Notes: a model not told the origin generated them from the sequence alone. 50,224 nt of DNA from Prochlorococcus sp. AG-436-O11 (GCA_003212535.1 QCPO01000010.1:1-50224); one strand, 5' to 3'; positions 9,387 to 19,388 are shown, counted from the stretch's first letter. Numbers and translations: made by a program.

Positions 9387-10301
9387 TTATAATGCACCAT
9401 ACAGTTTTCTAAGAAAAATTGCTATGCAAATAAAACATATCGATAATGTATTTACAAAAAAAGTAAGAACCGTTACTTTTTGAAAAGTTCTAAATCTATT
9501 AGTTTTAATAAGAATTTTTTTCTTAGAAAGTAATGCATCTGATCCTTGTTCAATCCTTAAGAATATATTTAAAAATAGCCTTTCAACTAATGTTATTAAG
9601 ACATTAAAAGATTTCTTTAGGCCTAAGTTTCGAACATTTATTGATCTTACAGAAACTGATTTGATTAAATTTTGGAATTCTTCCTGAACTAAAGGAATAA
9701 AACGAAGAGCTATTAATAATTGAAAAAGCCACTTATCAAGAGGCAATCCTATTTTCCTAAAAGGATGCATAAACCAACTTAACGCCCAAACTATATTTTC
9801 TTGAGATGTCGTTAAAAGCATCAAATTAACACTATGGATTACAGTAAATATTAAAGTTGAGGTTTTTATTCCTAATTCAAACGCTTTTTTAGATAATGTA
9901 TATGAACCAAAACTTATGAAACCTATTTTCTTAGAAGGTATTTCTAGAATATTCCAATTTTCATAACTTGCCACAATTACTTTCAATTCATTTGGATCTC
10001 TCAAAGAGCTTTCAAGTGAGTGAATATCAGAAGAAGCTAGTAATGATAAGAATCCAACTAACAATGATAAGATTGACAAAAGAACAACTGAGCGCCACCA
10101 CACTCTTGCGGGTAATAAACTTAAAAAAGTAATTAATAATAAGCAAACAACTAAACTTAATCTCCAAAAAGGACCTGCCCAAATTGGTGTAATGAGAAAT
10201 ATAAATAATGCAATTATTTTTAATCTACTATCAATAATTCTTAACCAACTTTTATTCCCATCTACATATTGACCAATAGAAAATTTAGTAATTATATTCA
10301 T
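9387..10301 (-). CDS. Energy-coupling-factor transporter transmembrane protein (EcfT/CbiQ family)
   Basis: A 304-residue integral membrane protein with several hydrophobic segments in the first half (about residues 25-100, 140-165) and one near the C-terminus (about 275-297). Between them lies the conserved cytosolic coupling region with ALRFIPLVQEEFQNLIKSVSVRS. This is the T component that joins a substrate-binding S protein to two ATPases in vitamin or metal uptake. No ATPase or S component is nearby, so the substrate is unknown; a shared group II ECF module is possible. Its start overlaps the stop of der by one base (TAATG). Confidence 0.85.
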   Translation of the reverse strand: MNIITKFSIGQYVDGNKSWLRIIDSRLKIIALFIFLITPIWAGPFWRLSLVVCLLLITFLSLLPARVWWRSVVLLSILSLLVGFLSLLASSDIHSLESSLRDPNELKVIVASYENWNILEIPSKKIGFISFGSYTLSKKAFELGIKTSTLIFTVIHSVNLMLLTTSQENIVWALSWFMHPFRKIGLPLDKWLFQLLIALRFIPLVQEEFQNLIKSVSVRSINVRNLGLKKSFNVLITLVERLFLNIFLRIEQGSDALLSKKKILIKTNRFRTFQKVTVLTFFVNTLSICFICIAIFLRKLYGAL

Positions 10302-11677
10302 TAATCTTTTTGAATTATTTCAATGTTTTTTCTTGATATCTCTTTATCTAAGGCCCTTTGCTGCTTTCCTCTCCATAGTAATATTATGGGGGAACCCTCA
10401 AAACCTAAATTGCTTCTAATTTGTTTTTCTATATATCTTCTATATGTTATTCCAAATAATTTAGGGTCATTCACAAAAAGAGTAAAGGTGGGAGGCCGAT
10501 TCTTAACTTGAGTACCATAATATAGTCTTCCTTGCTTGCCACTTCTTTTTGTTGGCGGGCTTTTCCACCCTAAAGATTCCTTAAGAACTTCATTAACTAC
10601 AGATGTGGTAACTCTTCTTCTATGCTGAGTAACAGCATTAAGAGCATGCTCAAAAATATTCTCCACTCTTTGTCCAGTTAAAGCTGAAATAAAAATCATT
10701 TTTGACCAATGTAAGAAATATAATTTTGATCTAAGTTCTTTTTCTACTTGATAGATTGTAGAACTATTTTTTTCTACAAGATCCCATTTATTGACTACAA
10801 TTACACAAGCTCTTCCTTGCTCTTCTATGCGGCCAGCCAACTTTTGATCTTGATCAGTAACCCCATCAATGGCATCTATTACTAATAAACAAACATCACT
10901 TCTATCAATAGATTTAAAAGCTCTATTAATACCAAAAAATTCAGTCCCATATTTTACATTTTTCTTTCTCCTTATTCCTGCAGTATCTACTATTTTCCAT
11001 TGATAGGAATCTTTTTCAATAATAGTATCTATGGAATCAGTAGTAGTTCCACTAATATCACTCACAATAGCTCTGTCTTCTCCACAAATTGAATTAAGCA
11101 AACTAGATTTTCCCACATTTGGCCTACCAATTATTGACATCATTATTTTATCTGCTTCATCTTCAAAATTAGAATTTTCAGGAAGTGTATTAATAACAAA
11201 GTCAAGAAGATCTCCAGTCCCAGAACCATGAATAGCAGAAACAGGGTAGGGTTCTCCTAATCCCAGTTTCCAAAATTCAGAAGCCAATGAAATCCCCAGA
11301 GTTATAGATTCGCACTTGTTAACAGCAACAATAGTTTTACAAGCAGAATTCCTTAACCATTTGGCAATTGATAAATCACCATCAGTTACACCCTGATTTC
11401 CATCAACTACAAACAAAGCAAGAGAAGCCTCTTCCAAAGCTAAAGAAACTTGCGCGCGAATCTCAGGCAGAAATTCACTATCATCATCAAATACCAGACC
11501 TCCTGTATCAACTACTTGAAAATCTTTACCTCCCCAAGAAGCTTTTTGATAAGTTCTGTCTCTTGTAACTCCAGGCTTATCAAAGACAATCGCATCATTA
11601 CTTTGGCATAAACGATTGACCAAAGTAGATTTCCCAACATTAGGTCTTCCGATAATTGCTATTGAAGGAAGAATCAA
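10301..11677 (-). CDS. der: Ribosome biogenesis GTPase Der (EngA)
   Basis: A 458-residue protein with two tandem GTPase domains. Each has a GRPNVGKS P-loop (about residues 9-16 and 184-191), DTGG/DTAG switch regions, and NKCE/NKWD guanine-binding motifs. A C-terminal KH-like domain (about 360-450, ending in [11 protein letters not shown]) follows. The double-G-domain layout is unique to Der, which is needed for 50S ribosome assembly. It heads the der-ecfT-pipX-pipY run, and 73 bases separate it from the DUF1823 gene upstream. Confidence 0.97.
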   Translation of the reverse strand: MILPSIAIIGRPNVGKSTLVNRLCQSNDAIVFDKPGVTRDRTYQKASWGGKDFQVVDTGGLVFDDDSEFLPEIRAQVSLALEEASLALFVVDGNQGVTDGDLSIAKWLRNSACKTIVAVNKCESITLGISLASEFWKLGLGEPYPVSAIHGSGTGDLLDFVINTLPENSNFEDEADKIMMSIIGRPNVGKSSLLNSICGEDRAIVSDISGTTTDSIDTIIEKDSYQWKIVDTAGIRRKKNVKYGTEFFGINRAFKSIDRSDVCLLVIDAIDGVTDQDQKLAGRIEEQGRACVIVVNKWDLVEKNSSTIYQVEKELRSKLYFLHWSKMIFISALTGQRVENIFEHALNAVTQHRRRVTTSVVNEVLKESLGWKSPPTKRSGKQGRLYYGTQVKNRPPTFTLFVNDPKLFGITYRRYIEKQIRSNLGFEGSPIILLWRGKQQRALDKEISRKNIEIIQKD

Positions 11678-11750
11678 TTATTATCTCCTGATAAATTAAT
11701 ATCTAATACAACTATAACCTCAATATTATTTTTTATTTTAAAGAGACTAT

Positions 11751-12236
11751 TCATTTGATATCAGGATCTCCATAATGCCCTTTTACTGGATCAGAAGGAG
11801 GAGAAGATAATTTAGGTAAGTAATTAGTTTCATCAATAGTATATCTAGATTCAATAGCCCAATAAATTAACCAATTTACTGCAGTTGCTCTTCTAGTTCT
11901 CCTTGGATACAGTTCGTTAATCTTATACCCTTTAAAATTAAGAAATTCTTTTAAACCTTGTTTGTGATCCTTAGGTATTGAACGTGTAAGATGAATTGAT
12001 GCAGGTCGCTCTGAAATAATTTGAGGGGCTTCTACAAATTTCTCAGACCAATATAAGGGAGTAAATGCAGTTGATTTCCATTTATTTAAAGAAGTTTGTT
12101 TAGTATAAAAAAGTCTTTCCCATACCAATTCACAAACAAAAATATCACTAACTTTATCTTCAAGAATCAGAAATAATAGTTTCTTACTTATTGTCCAAGC
12201 AAATTGATTTCTTAAAAAATTTTCTTTTTTATCCAT
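11751..12236 (-). CDS. DUF1823 family protein
   Basis: A 161-residue soluble protein of unknown function that I recognise as the cyanobacterial DUF1823 type: tryptophan-rich with FVCELVWERLFYTK, TPLYWSEKF and a C-terminal NWLIYWAIESR. No signal peptide, membrane segment or catalytic motif is apparent. Its start overlaps the stop of cobI by one base (TAATG), which suggests coupled translation, but a link to cobalamin is only a guess. Confidence 0.75.
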   Translation of the reverse strand: MDKKENFLRNQFAWTISKKLLFLILEDKVSDIFVCELVWERLFYTKQTSLNKWKSTAFTPLYWSEKFVEAPQIISERPASIHLTRSIPKDHKQGLKEFLNFKGYKINELYPRRTRRATAVNWLIYWAIESRYTIDETNYLPKLSSPPSDPVKGHYGDPDIK

Positions 12237-13006
12237 TAATTTAATCTTATTAAAATCAAAGAGAAATAAGGCATGCTTTTATCATTATATTTTGATGCAT
12301 ATTGAATAATTTGATCATGCATACCTACATTCAAAGCAATTAAGGCTTTATCTATAATATGCTCTTTTTTTAGGGTTTCTTTGACATAATTCCATCTCTT
12401 CCCAACTTTCATTAAGGCCAAAACCGTTTTATTTCTTCTACTTTTGCTTATTAGAGATATTAATTCTGATTCAGAAGAAGGGCATTCTTTGATTATCAAA
12501 GTCTCTCCCTTTTTCAATAAATCAAAATTACTTAAAGCTGCTGTTGCAGAAAGAGATGATATCCCAGGTATAGTTTTGGTGACTATTTCAGGAAAACTTT
12601 TATTTAATATTCTCACAATATTAGAGGAGCTTGCGAAAAGCGAAGTGTCTCCAAGGCAAAGTAAAACAACTGATTCGTGATTTCTTATAAATTTCACAAT
12701 TATCTCTACAGCATTAGACCATATTTCATCAGGATCATATTCCTTTCTTGCCATTGGGAAAATGATAGGTATTTTTTTCTTAAATTTGATATGTTCCTTA
12801 ACTATTTCTGCTGATAAACTTTTCTTATCATCATTTGAAATAGGGAAAACTATAACTTTTGAATTTTTAATTGCTTTTACTGCAGCAATTGTTAATAGTG
12901 AAGGATCTCCAGGTCCAACCCCAACAACCGTTAATGATGGCAAATTATATTTAAAACCTAGAAATCTTTTTAGATATTTTTTTATTCTCATAATTATAAA
13001 ATTCAT
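12236..13006 (-). CDS. cobI: Precorrin-2 C20-methyltransferase
   Basis: About 256 residues. It contains the tetrapyrrole methylase signature VGVGPGDPSLLTIAAVKAI, the GDTSLF motif (LLCLGDTSLFASS) and PGISSLSATAALS, as expected for CobI/CbiL, which adds the C20 methyl group in corrin synthesis using SAM. The open frame runs on to 13084, but that extension lies inside miaE, so I place the start at MNFIIM (13006); the second Met at 12991 is also possible. Prochlorococcus makes pseudocobalamin, and other cob genes are expected elsewhere in the genome. Confidence 0.88.
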   Translation of the reverse strand: MNFIIMRIKKYLKRFLGFKYNLPSLTVVGVGPGDPSLLTIAAVKAIKNSKVIVFPISNDDKKSLSAEIVKEHIKFKKKIPIIFPMARKEYDPDEIWSNAVEIIVKFIRNHESVVLLCLGDTSLFASSSNIVRILNKSFPEIVTKTIPGISSLSATAALSNFDLLKKGETLIIKECPSSESELISLISKSRRNKTVLALMKVGKRWNYVKETLKKEHIIDKALIALNVGMHDQIIQYASKYNDKSMPYFSLILIRLN

Positions 13007-13016
13007 TAATGATTTT

Positions 13017-13625
13017 TTAACTATGTACCCTGGGCATGAAAAAAGTCTTAGAAAGAATTGCTGACTCGACTTTAGATAATTCATCTAACCTTTTATAGGT
13101 TTCTTCTTTAGGAAATTTAGTCTTGGCTAATTTCCAATAAATGCCAAAATGTCTTGCTTCACTTTCAAGCAAAGACTCATAAAGAACCTTAAAAGATTTA
13201 TTTTCAGAATTCAAGGCAAGTAGACTTAACCTTTCATGACTTCTGGCCTCTATAAGCCCTGCTATTAAGAAACTATCAAGCATCCTATTAGGTTCTTCTT
13301 TTCTAATACTTTTAGCAAGTTCAGCTCCGTATGGAGGAGGCTTTATAGTTTTAAGCGAATGCCCAAGATCTTTTAAAAAATAAAGTATTTTTTCAAAATG
13401 TTCTAATTCCTCTCTGGCGATTGGACTCAGAACTTCTGCTAAATTAGGTTCTGACGGATATCTAAACATTAATTGGATTGCGGCTCCTGCAGCTTTCTTC
13501 TCACAGTGGGCATGGTCAATTAAGATCTCTAAAGGATTTGATAAGGCTAAATGAATCCAGTCATCTGAGGTTAATGATGATAAATGTTTAATATGGTAAG
13601 ACGGTCTTTTAAAATCTACTAACAT
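13017..13625 (-). CDS. miaE: tRNA-(ms2io6A)-hydroxylase
   Basis: A 202-residue ferritin-like four-helix protein. Diiron ligand motifs are seen in order: DHAHCEKKAAGAA (about residue 38), AREELEHFEKI, GLIEARSHERLS, and ESEARHFGIY. MiaE hydroxylates the isopentenyl group of the modified adenosine 37 in some tRNAs in an oxygen-dependent step. It starts 3 bases after aroQ and ends 10 bases before cobI, so the three form one tight run. Confidence 0.9.
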   Translation of the reverse strand: MLVDFKRPSYHIKHLSSLTSDDWIHLALSNPLEILIDHAHCEKKAAGAAIQLMFRYPSEPNLAEVLSPIAREELEHFEKILYFLKDLGHSLKTIKPPPYGAELAKSIRKEEPNRMLDSFLIAGLIEARSHERLSLLALNSENKSFKVLYESLLESEARHFGIYWKLAKTKFPKEETYKRLDELSKVESAILSKTFFMPRVHS

Positions 13626-13628
13626 TGA

Positions 13629-14066
13629 CTAATTATTTTGTAAGTATTTAATAATTCCGTCAAGAGCGAGAGAATAACTTGATATACCAAAGCCACTTAT
13701 TATACCAATTGCTTTATCTGTAAGAAAAGATTCTTTGCGAAATTCTTCTCGACTAAAAATATTTGAAATATGTAATTCTACAAATGGAATTTTGGATCCA
13801 ATTAAGGCATCTCTAATTGAAATTGAAGTGTGAGTAAAAGCACCAGCATTTATAAGTATTCCTTGAATAATAGAAACAGAATCTTGAATTTTATCAACTA
13901 TCTCGCCTTCATGATTACTTTGAAAACATTCAAGATTAATATTATTTTGTTGTGCAAATTTGGTTAATTCTTTTTCTATATCATCCAAGGTTTTTTTACC
14001 ATATATTTCAGGTTCTCTTGTACCCAACAAATTTAAATTTGGACCATTTATCAATAAAATTTTCAT
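13629..14066 (-). CDS. aroQ: Type II 3-dehydroquinate dehydratase
   Basis: A 145-residue protein with all family landmarks: [20 protein letters not shown] (catalytic Tyr), [29 protein letters not shown] and [16 protein letters not shown] (catalytic His). It performs the third step of the shikimate pathway and forms a dodecamer in known cases. The frame stays open upstream to 14132, but the extra 22 residues ([20 protein letters not shown]) are atypical; the start [10 protein letters not shown] at 14066 matches the family. Confidence 0.95.
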   Translation of the reverse strand: MKILLINGPNLNLLGTREPEIYGKKTLDDIEKELTKFAQQNNINLECFQSNHEGEIVDKIQDSVSIIQGILINAGAFTHTSISIRDALIGSKIPFVELHISNIFSREEFRKESFLTDKAIGIISGFGISSYSLALDGIIKYLQNN

Positions 14067-14168
14067 CAGCAAGAAAGTCTTTTCTTTATAAATGCTATCT
14101 AGAAAGAAACAAAAAAACCAAAACATTTTCACACAAAGTGACCATTAACTGATAAGTTCAATTAGTGG

Positions 14169-14250
14169 GGGTCGGTGCCCGAGTGGTTAAAGGGGGCGGA
14201 CTGTAAATCCGCTGGCTCTGCCTACGTTGGTTCAAATCCAACCCGGCCCA
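14169..14250 (+). tRNA. tRNA-Tyr (anticodon GTA)
   Basis: An 82-base type II tRNA with a seven-pair acceptor stem (gggtcgg with ccggccc, one G-U pair), the D-loop gagtggttaa, anticodon loop ctgtaaa giving GTA, a long variable arm and the T-loop ggttcaaatcc. The CCA tail is not encoded. It is followed ten bases later by tRNA-Thr. Confidence 0.96.
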
Positions 14251-14260
14251 CTTTAATATT

Positions 14261-14332
<72 letters not shown>

Positions 14333-14602
14333 CTTGCGAGCTAGATTGATAAACAAGGTATTTTAATTATCGCCAAAATAAATTGATTAGAAATATATCT
14401 AGGATTATGAGTCTTATTTTTGTCTCTGAATCAAAATATCTATAGGTGCATTAAACAGAAGCTAAATCGAAAATGCAAAGAGCAATAAGATGGATCGGGA
14501 TAAATTATTAATTGTTATAAATATGAACCCAACTTATTCAAATCTTGAATTTTTCTTTTATTTGAGTGAGAATATCCAAAATAATATAAATTATATTTAT
14601 TA

Positions 14603-17600
14603 ATGCCTGATCCTAATAGACGTAAATATATAAGATATAAAACGATCGAATTAATAGAGGCTGGAGAAAGTTTTTTAAAGGAAAATAATATTAAAGAATT
14701 AAAAGAAATTCAATATGAAATAGGTTTTAGGAGAAGACCATACACGGCAAGAATGCTGGAAGATCTTAAAGAAAGAATAAAATTACATCTAAAAAATAAT
14801 AGAAAGAGAAATAATATTCCTAATCAAAGTGAAAATAAAGATGAAATGGTAAAGAGAGAAAATAATTCATCAGTAAACACTCTTAAAGAAATAGAAGAAA
14901 TTGTATTAAATAATGATTTTTCATCAAACGAAAAAATATATATAGAAGACGAAATAGATGAAGAAGAAGATAAGAAAGTACTTAATAATGAAGTAGAAGC
15001 AGAAATAGTTTCAAAAGAATCTTTAATTCCAGAAGGTTTTAATTCAATCAAAGAGTATTTGCAATATAAGTTGGAAAATGCGAATGCTTCAGATGCCTCA
15101 GATTATAAAAAAGAGGAAATATCTGACTATGAAACTACAGAGAATGAAAGAAATATTTTAAAGAGATTTGAGCATTGGGCAGAACAGTTGGTTGATTTAA
15201 CAGGGAGAAATGATTTGCTTTGTTTTAGACAAACTAAGAATTCTTCTTATATTCCATCTGAGGAAATTGTTCAATCACTTTTAAGTGGAAATTCTATAAG
15301 CGTTGGGGAGTTAGAAGAACTTGAAGCGGAAGGTAATATTAAAGGTTCAGTAAAAGAAGCTCTTGAAAATTTTGATCAGTTTGGAATAGAAGTTTTTAGC
15401 TTGATATCAGGTTTTGCTATTTGGGAATCTGATCTTATAAATAATGCCTATTCACCATTACTTTATTACAAGTTATCTATTAATAATCCAAAGGAAAGAA
15501 GAATAAAAAATATCACATTTTCAATTAAGAATAATGAGCCTGAAGTTAATCCTGCATTAGTTCTTTTTCTTAAAAGAAAGTTGGGTGAAGAAATTAACGA
15601 AGACTTATTGAAAATAGCGCAAGGTGAAAGCGAGGAAATAGTGAAAGCTTATTTATTAGAAGAAATATCAGAGGAATTACAATTTCGAATCGAAGATGGG
15701 TACGCGATGAAAAATCTGCGCTATTTAAAATTTCCAATGGTTAAGGATATTTTATCTGCTGAAGATTCATTAATGAATAATAACTTAATTACTGCTTTAG
15801 CTGGCGACGAAAAATCAATAAGGGGATTAAGAGACAATGTCAAAGAAATTGACATATCAGAACCAGACTATACTCCTCCAGAAAATGAATTTTTAGTATT
15901 AGATGCAGATTCAAGTCAACAATTCGCTATTAATGCAGCACTAAAAGGACAGAATCTTGTAATAGAAGGCCCTCCTGGAACAGGGAAAAGTCAAACTATT
16001 ACAAACTTAATTTCAAGTTTTATAGCGCAAGGTAAAAGTGTACTTTTTGTCGCAGAAAAAAGACCTGCAATTGATGCCGTAAAGAAAAGAATTAACAAGG
16101 TTGGATTAGAAGATTATTTTCTTGATCTGCATTCAATAGACTCATTTATAAAAAAACCTGCAGAATCATTTAGGCAGCAATTTGAATTCATAACTCAATA
16201 TATACAGAGAGATGTTCATCAAAATAATGATTTAACAAGATCAAGAGATATTCTTGTCTCAAGATGTGATGTTATGAAAGACGATAATAATATTTGGAAT
16301 ACAAATTATATAGATGTTCTTAACTTGGCTATTCAAGCAAAGAAAGACAATGATTATGCTTATCAAATTGATGAGAATGAAATAAAAAATCTAAATCCAA
16401 AGGTATTAAAAAATTTAGAAAATTTATTATCTGAACTCTCCAGATATTCAATGAATATATTTGCGAGCATAGAATTCCCGATGCGAAAATCATTTCTTGT
16501 ATCAAAAATTAAGACTCCAAATCATATCCAAAAGATAATAAGTTCGATAGACAATATTCAAAAACATCTTGTTGAAGTTGATGGTTGGATATCTTTTCAG
16601 GAAAATTGCTCTACTAATGATAAAGATTCATTAGAAAAGATATATCAACTAGAAAGTTCTATAGCCGAAGTATTAGCAAATGACCTTTTAGATTTAAGTA
16701 AAGATTATGTCCTTGATAAGGAAAATTTAGATTATCTAAAATTGATTTTTAATAAAAATATAATCTTCAGATGGTATTCATATTTAAAAGATAAAGAATA
16801 CAAAAATTATTTATCCATATTCAAAAAAATTATAAATAAAGGGCAAGCCAAGAACTATGAAAATATTTTAAAAGGTTTAAATATTTTAAAAAGCAAGAAA
16901 ATTCTTGATGCAAAAAAAATAAAAATCCTTAAATTTAAAACTGATATTTTCAAGAAAATAAATGCCTTGTTTACTAATTTAAATGTCCTTAATCAATTTC
17001 TTGATGATGAATTAAATCAAAAATCTAATATTGAAAAATTGAAGAGAACAATTTCAGTTTTACTTAGACATAGGGATATCCTTCCAAATATTATTAAAGT
17101 CAATGAATTATTAAATAGTCTATTAAATTTGGGTTTATCAGAAAATGGACTCTTTGAAGAAATACTAATTGACTTTGAAAATAATTTAGATGATACACAA
17201 ATATTTCAAAGAACTGCATTAGCTTGGTGTGAATCTGTAGAAGAATTATTGAGAATTAATAATCCTGAAATTGCTTCTTTTGATAGAGATTATTTAGATG
17301 ATGTCGTTGAAGAATTCAGAGAAAATGATCAAAAACATATAGAAAATTCATTCAAAAGAATAAGTATAATTTTGGATAATAATGCTTCAAAGGCTTTAAA
17401 TGATTTTCCAAGTGAAGCTCAAATTTTAAGGCAGGAATTAGCTAGATCAAGAAAATTTAAACCTGCGAGGGAATTATTTAATAAAGTTTCAAATGTTGCT
17501 AAAAAACTTAAACCTTGTTGGGCAATGAGTCCTTTAGTGGTTTCTAAAGTAATGCCATCTAATGAACCTTTCTTTGATGTTGTTATTTTCGATGAGGCCA

Positions 17601-18838
17601 GTCAAATAGTTCCTCATGATGCAATAACTTCAATACTTAGAGGGAAGCAGACAATCGTTGCTGGAGATTCTAAGCAATTATCACCAACTTCAACTGCATT
17701 TTTTGCCTCTGGAAGAGAGAGTAATCAGAGCAATGACTTTGATGATGAAGAGTTTAGTGCGGCAGATGAAACTGAGTCACTTTTAGAAGCAGTTAAACAA
17801 GCATTACCTCCAGTTTATGGAACTAAAACTCTTCTATGGCATTATCGATCTGAAGATGAAAGACTGATATCTTTTTCAAATTGCCATCCAGAACTTTATA
17901 ATAAAAAACTTATAACTGCACCATCAGTAACATCAACCCCACCTTTCAAATATCATTTAGTAACTGGAGAATTTAAAGAAATAAGCGGTGTTTCTCCAGA
18001 GGCCGAATGCAGAAAGACTATCAAATTGGTTATTAACAACTTAAGAAATAAGCCAGAGGAAAGTGTTGCAGTCATAGCATTCGGAATAGAACATGCAAGA
18101 GGATTAGATGCTGAATACCGAAAACAAGTAGGAGAAGAAAGTGAGTTGGCTCAGCACCCTCAAGATCGACCAGAAGAGAAATTCATTATTAGACATTTAG
18201 AAAATATTCAAGGAGATGAGAGAGATGTTATCTTCTTGTCTACAGGTTATGGGCCTAACAGTTCAAATAAACTAAGACAAAATTTTGGACCTTTAAATTA
18301 CGATAATCCTAAATTATTTGGTTTAAGAAGATTAAATGTTGCAATAACCAGAGCAAGAAAAAGAGTAGAAGTCATTTCTACTATTGATCCATATAAATAT
18401 GACGATAATCAATTAGGTCAACAAGTTAGCAAAAAAGCCTTTATTCAATACTTGAGATATGTAAAAAGTGAAGGATCAGATTTAGGGGATTTATCTATAA
18501 ATCAAGTTCCAATGAATCCCTTTGAACAAGATATTTATGATTCTTTGGTAGAAAGAGGTATAGGTTTAGTTCCTCAATATGGAGTTTCTGGTTATAGGTT
18601 GGATTTTGCAGTTCAACATCCTGAAGAAAAAGGAAAATATGTATTAGCTTTAGAGGCAGATGGCGCATCCTATCATGCTTCCGAAACTGCTAGAGATAGA
18701 GATAGAATTAGACAATCACACTTGGCAAAACTTGGCTGGAAATTTCATAGAATATGGTCCCAAAGATGGTTCAAGAATAAAGATGAAGAAATTGAAATTG
18801 CTTTAATGGCTATTAAACAAGCAATTAAATATTTTTAG
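14603..18838 (+). CDS. Superfamily 1 helicase with C-terminal Vsr/DUF559-type nuclease domain (COG1112-like)
   Basis: A 1411-residue protein. After a basic N-terminal segment (1-75) and an acidic linker (about 75-150) comes an SF1 (UPF1/AAA_11-AAA_12 type) helicase: Walker A GPPGTGKS (456-463), a long helical insert (about 530-960), DEAS (997-1000), GDSKQL (1021-1026), WHYRS (1079-1083), QGDERD (1203-1208), and AITRAR (1247-1252). The tail (about 1305-1411) is a Vsr/DUF559-like PD-(D/E)XK nuclease: E1308, D1334 in RLDFAV, E1351-A-D1353-G, then H and a DRDRIRQSHLAKLGW helix. All motifs look intact. Single-gene helicase-nucleases of the COG1112 type occur in anti-phage systems (Mokosh type II pairs the helicase with a PLD nuclease instead). 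It stands alone after two tRNA genes. A defence role is inference; DNA or RNA repair is the alternative. Confidence 0.85.
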   Translation: MPDPNRRKYIRYKTIELIEAGESFLKENNIKELKEIQYEIGFRRRPYTARMLEDLKERIKLHLKNNRKRNNIPNQSENKDEMVKRENNSSVNTLKEIEEIVLNNDFSSNEKIYIEDEIDEEEDKKVLNNEVEAEIVSKESLIPEGFNSIKEYLQYKLENANASDASDYKKEEISDYETTENERNILKRFEHWAEQLVDLTGRNDLLCFRQTKNSSYIPSEEIVQSLLSGNSISVGELEELEAEGNIKGSVKEALENFDQFGIEVFSLISGFAIWESDLINNAYSPLLYYKLSINNPKERRIKNITFSIKNNEPEVNPALVLFLKRKLGEEINEDLLKIAQGESEEIVKAYLLEEISEELQFRIEDGYAMKNLRYLKFPMVKDILSAEDSLMNNNLITALAGDEKSIRGLRDNVKEIDISEPDYTPPENEFLVLDADSSQQFAINAALKGQNLVIEGPPGTGKSQTITNLISSFIAQGKSVLFVAEKRPAIDAVKKRINKVGLEDYFLDLHSIDSFIKKPAESFRQQFEFITQYIQRDVHQNNDLTRSRDILVSRCDVMKDDNNIWNTNYIDVLNLAIQAKKDNDYAYQIDENEIKNLNPKVLKNLENLLSELSRYSMNIFASIEFPMRKSFLVSKIKTPNHIQKIISSIDNIQKHLVEVDGWISFQENCSTNDKDSLEKIYQLESSIAEVLANDLLDLSKDYVLDKENLDYLKLIFNKNIIFRWYSYLKDKEYKNYLSIFKKIINKGQAKNYENILKGLNILKSKKILDAKKIKILKFKTDIFKKINALFTNLNVLNQFLDDELNQKSNIEKLKRTISVLLRHRDILPNIIKVNELLNSLLNLGLSENGLFEEILIDFENNLDDTQIFQRTALAWCESVEELLRINNPEIASFDRDYLDDVVEEFRENDQKHIENSFKRISIILDNNASKALNDFPSEAQILRQELARSRKFKPARELFNKVSNVAKKLKPCWAMSPLVVSKVMPSNEPFFDVVIFDEASQIVPHDAITSILRGKQTIVAGDSKQLSPTSTAFFASGRESNQSNDFDDEEFSAADETESLLEAVKQALPPVYGTKTLLWHYRSEDERLISFSNCHPELYNKKLITAPSVTSTPPFKYHLVTGEFKEISGVSPEAECRKTIKLVINNLRNKPEESVAVIAFGIEHARGLDAEYRKQVGEESELAQHPQDRPEEKFIIRHLENIQGDERDVIFLSTGYGPNSSNKLRQNFGPLNYDNPKLFGLRRLNVAITRARKRVEVISTIDPYKYDDNQLGQQVSKKAFIQYLRYVKSEGSDLGDLSINQVPMNPFEQDIYDSLVERGIGLVPQYGVSGYRLDFAVQHPEEKGKYVLALEADGASYHASETARDRDRIRQSHLAKLGWKFHRIWSQRWFKNKDEEIEIALMAIKQAIKYF

Positions 18839-19149
18839 TAAAAAAAAATATTTTTCCTCAACACATTGATTTTCTTCTTTTAAAAAATGTCTTTTAGCTT
18901 CTGATCAATTTTAAATTAAAAATATTTAATATCATTTTTCTTCTTTTAAATCATTCGAATTGTTTACAAGGTTCATATTCGCAAATAGCTTCTCTAAACG
19001 TTATCGATTTTTTATAAAATTGATTATCAATAATTTATTCTTAAAGTTCTCAATCATCTTGACTCTAATTCAGATATATTTAAAAAAGATTATCTTTAGT
19101 AATGACACTATCGTCATATCGAATGCACAGAATTTATCTTGCAGCGACA

Positions 19150-19293
19150 ATGAATTATGGTCTAGGTTCTGATGATCCTGAAGAGTTGTCCTACTACAAT
19201 AAAATAAAAAAGGAGATGGATAAGATGAAAAAAAAACCAGTAAAAAAAGGGATACCCCTGAATTGGGATCCCCACTATGGAAAGGATAAATGA
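19150..19293 (+). CDS. Small charged hypothetical protein
   Basis: A 47-codon frame (MNYGLGSDDPEELSYYNKIK...), lysine-rich and soluble; an in-frame ATG 16 codons earlier (19102) is also possible. I do not recognise it. Its stop overlaps the start of the next small frame in an ATGA arrangement, which favours both being real. The roughly 310 bases before it (18839-19149) contain no other frame I can support. Confidence 0.4.
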   Translation: MNYGLGSDDPEELSYYNKIKKEMDKMKKKPVKKGIPLNWDPHYGKDK

Positions 19294-19385
19294 ATCTGAA
19301 TACTTTTTTATTAATTGATGGGAGTCTGATGTTTATTGGTCTGCCTTTGCTGATGATTCTTAAAGGCAAAAAACAGAATCCCTGA
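19290..19385 (+). CDS. Small single-pass membrane protein
   Basis: A 31-residue frame, MNLNTFLLIDGSLMFIGLPL..., with one hydrophobic segment (about residues 5-23) and a basic tail (LKGKKQNP). Its ATG overlaps the upstream stop by four bases, typical of translational coupling. The function is unknown. It ends 3 bases before the convergent SIMPL gene stop. Confidence 0.4.
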   Translation: MNLNTFLLIDGSLMFIGLPLLMILKGKKQNP

Positions 19386-19388
19386 GTA

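Noticed and set aside
13007..13084. Upstream extension of cobI
   Set aside because: The extra residues lie inside miaE and precede the normal start of the methylase fold.
14067..14132. Upstream extension of aroQ
   Set aside because: The added residues are hydrophobic and not part of the type II dehydroquinase family; the [10 protein letters not shown] start fits.
18960..19172. Plus-strand frame of 70 codons with TTG start
   Set aside because: Composition is that of AT-rich non-coding DNA (F, I, K, L dominated) and it overlaps the better-supported small gene.
19070..19369. Minus-strand frame of 99 codons
   Set aside because: Antisense to two small plus-strand frames joined by an ATGA overlap, with weaker coding character.
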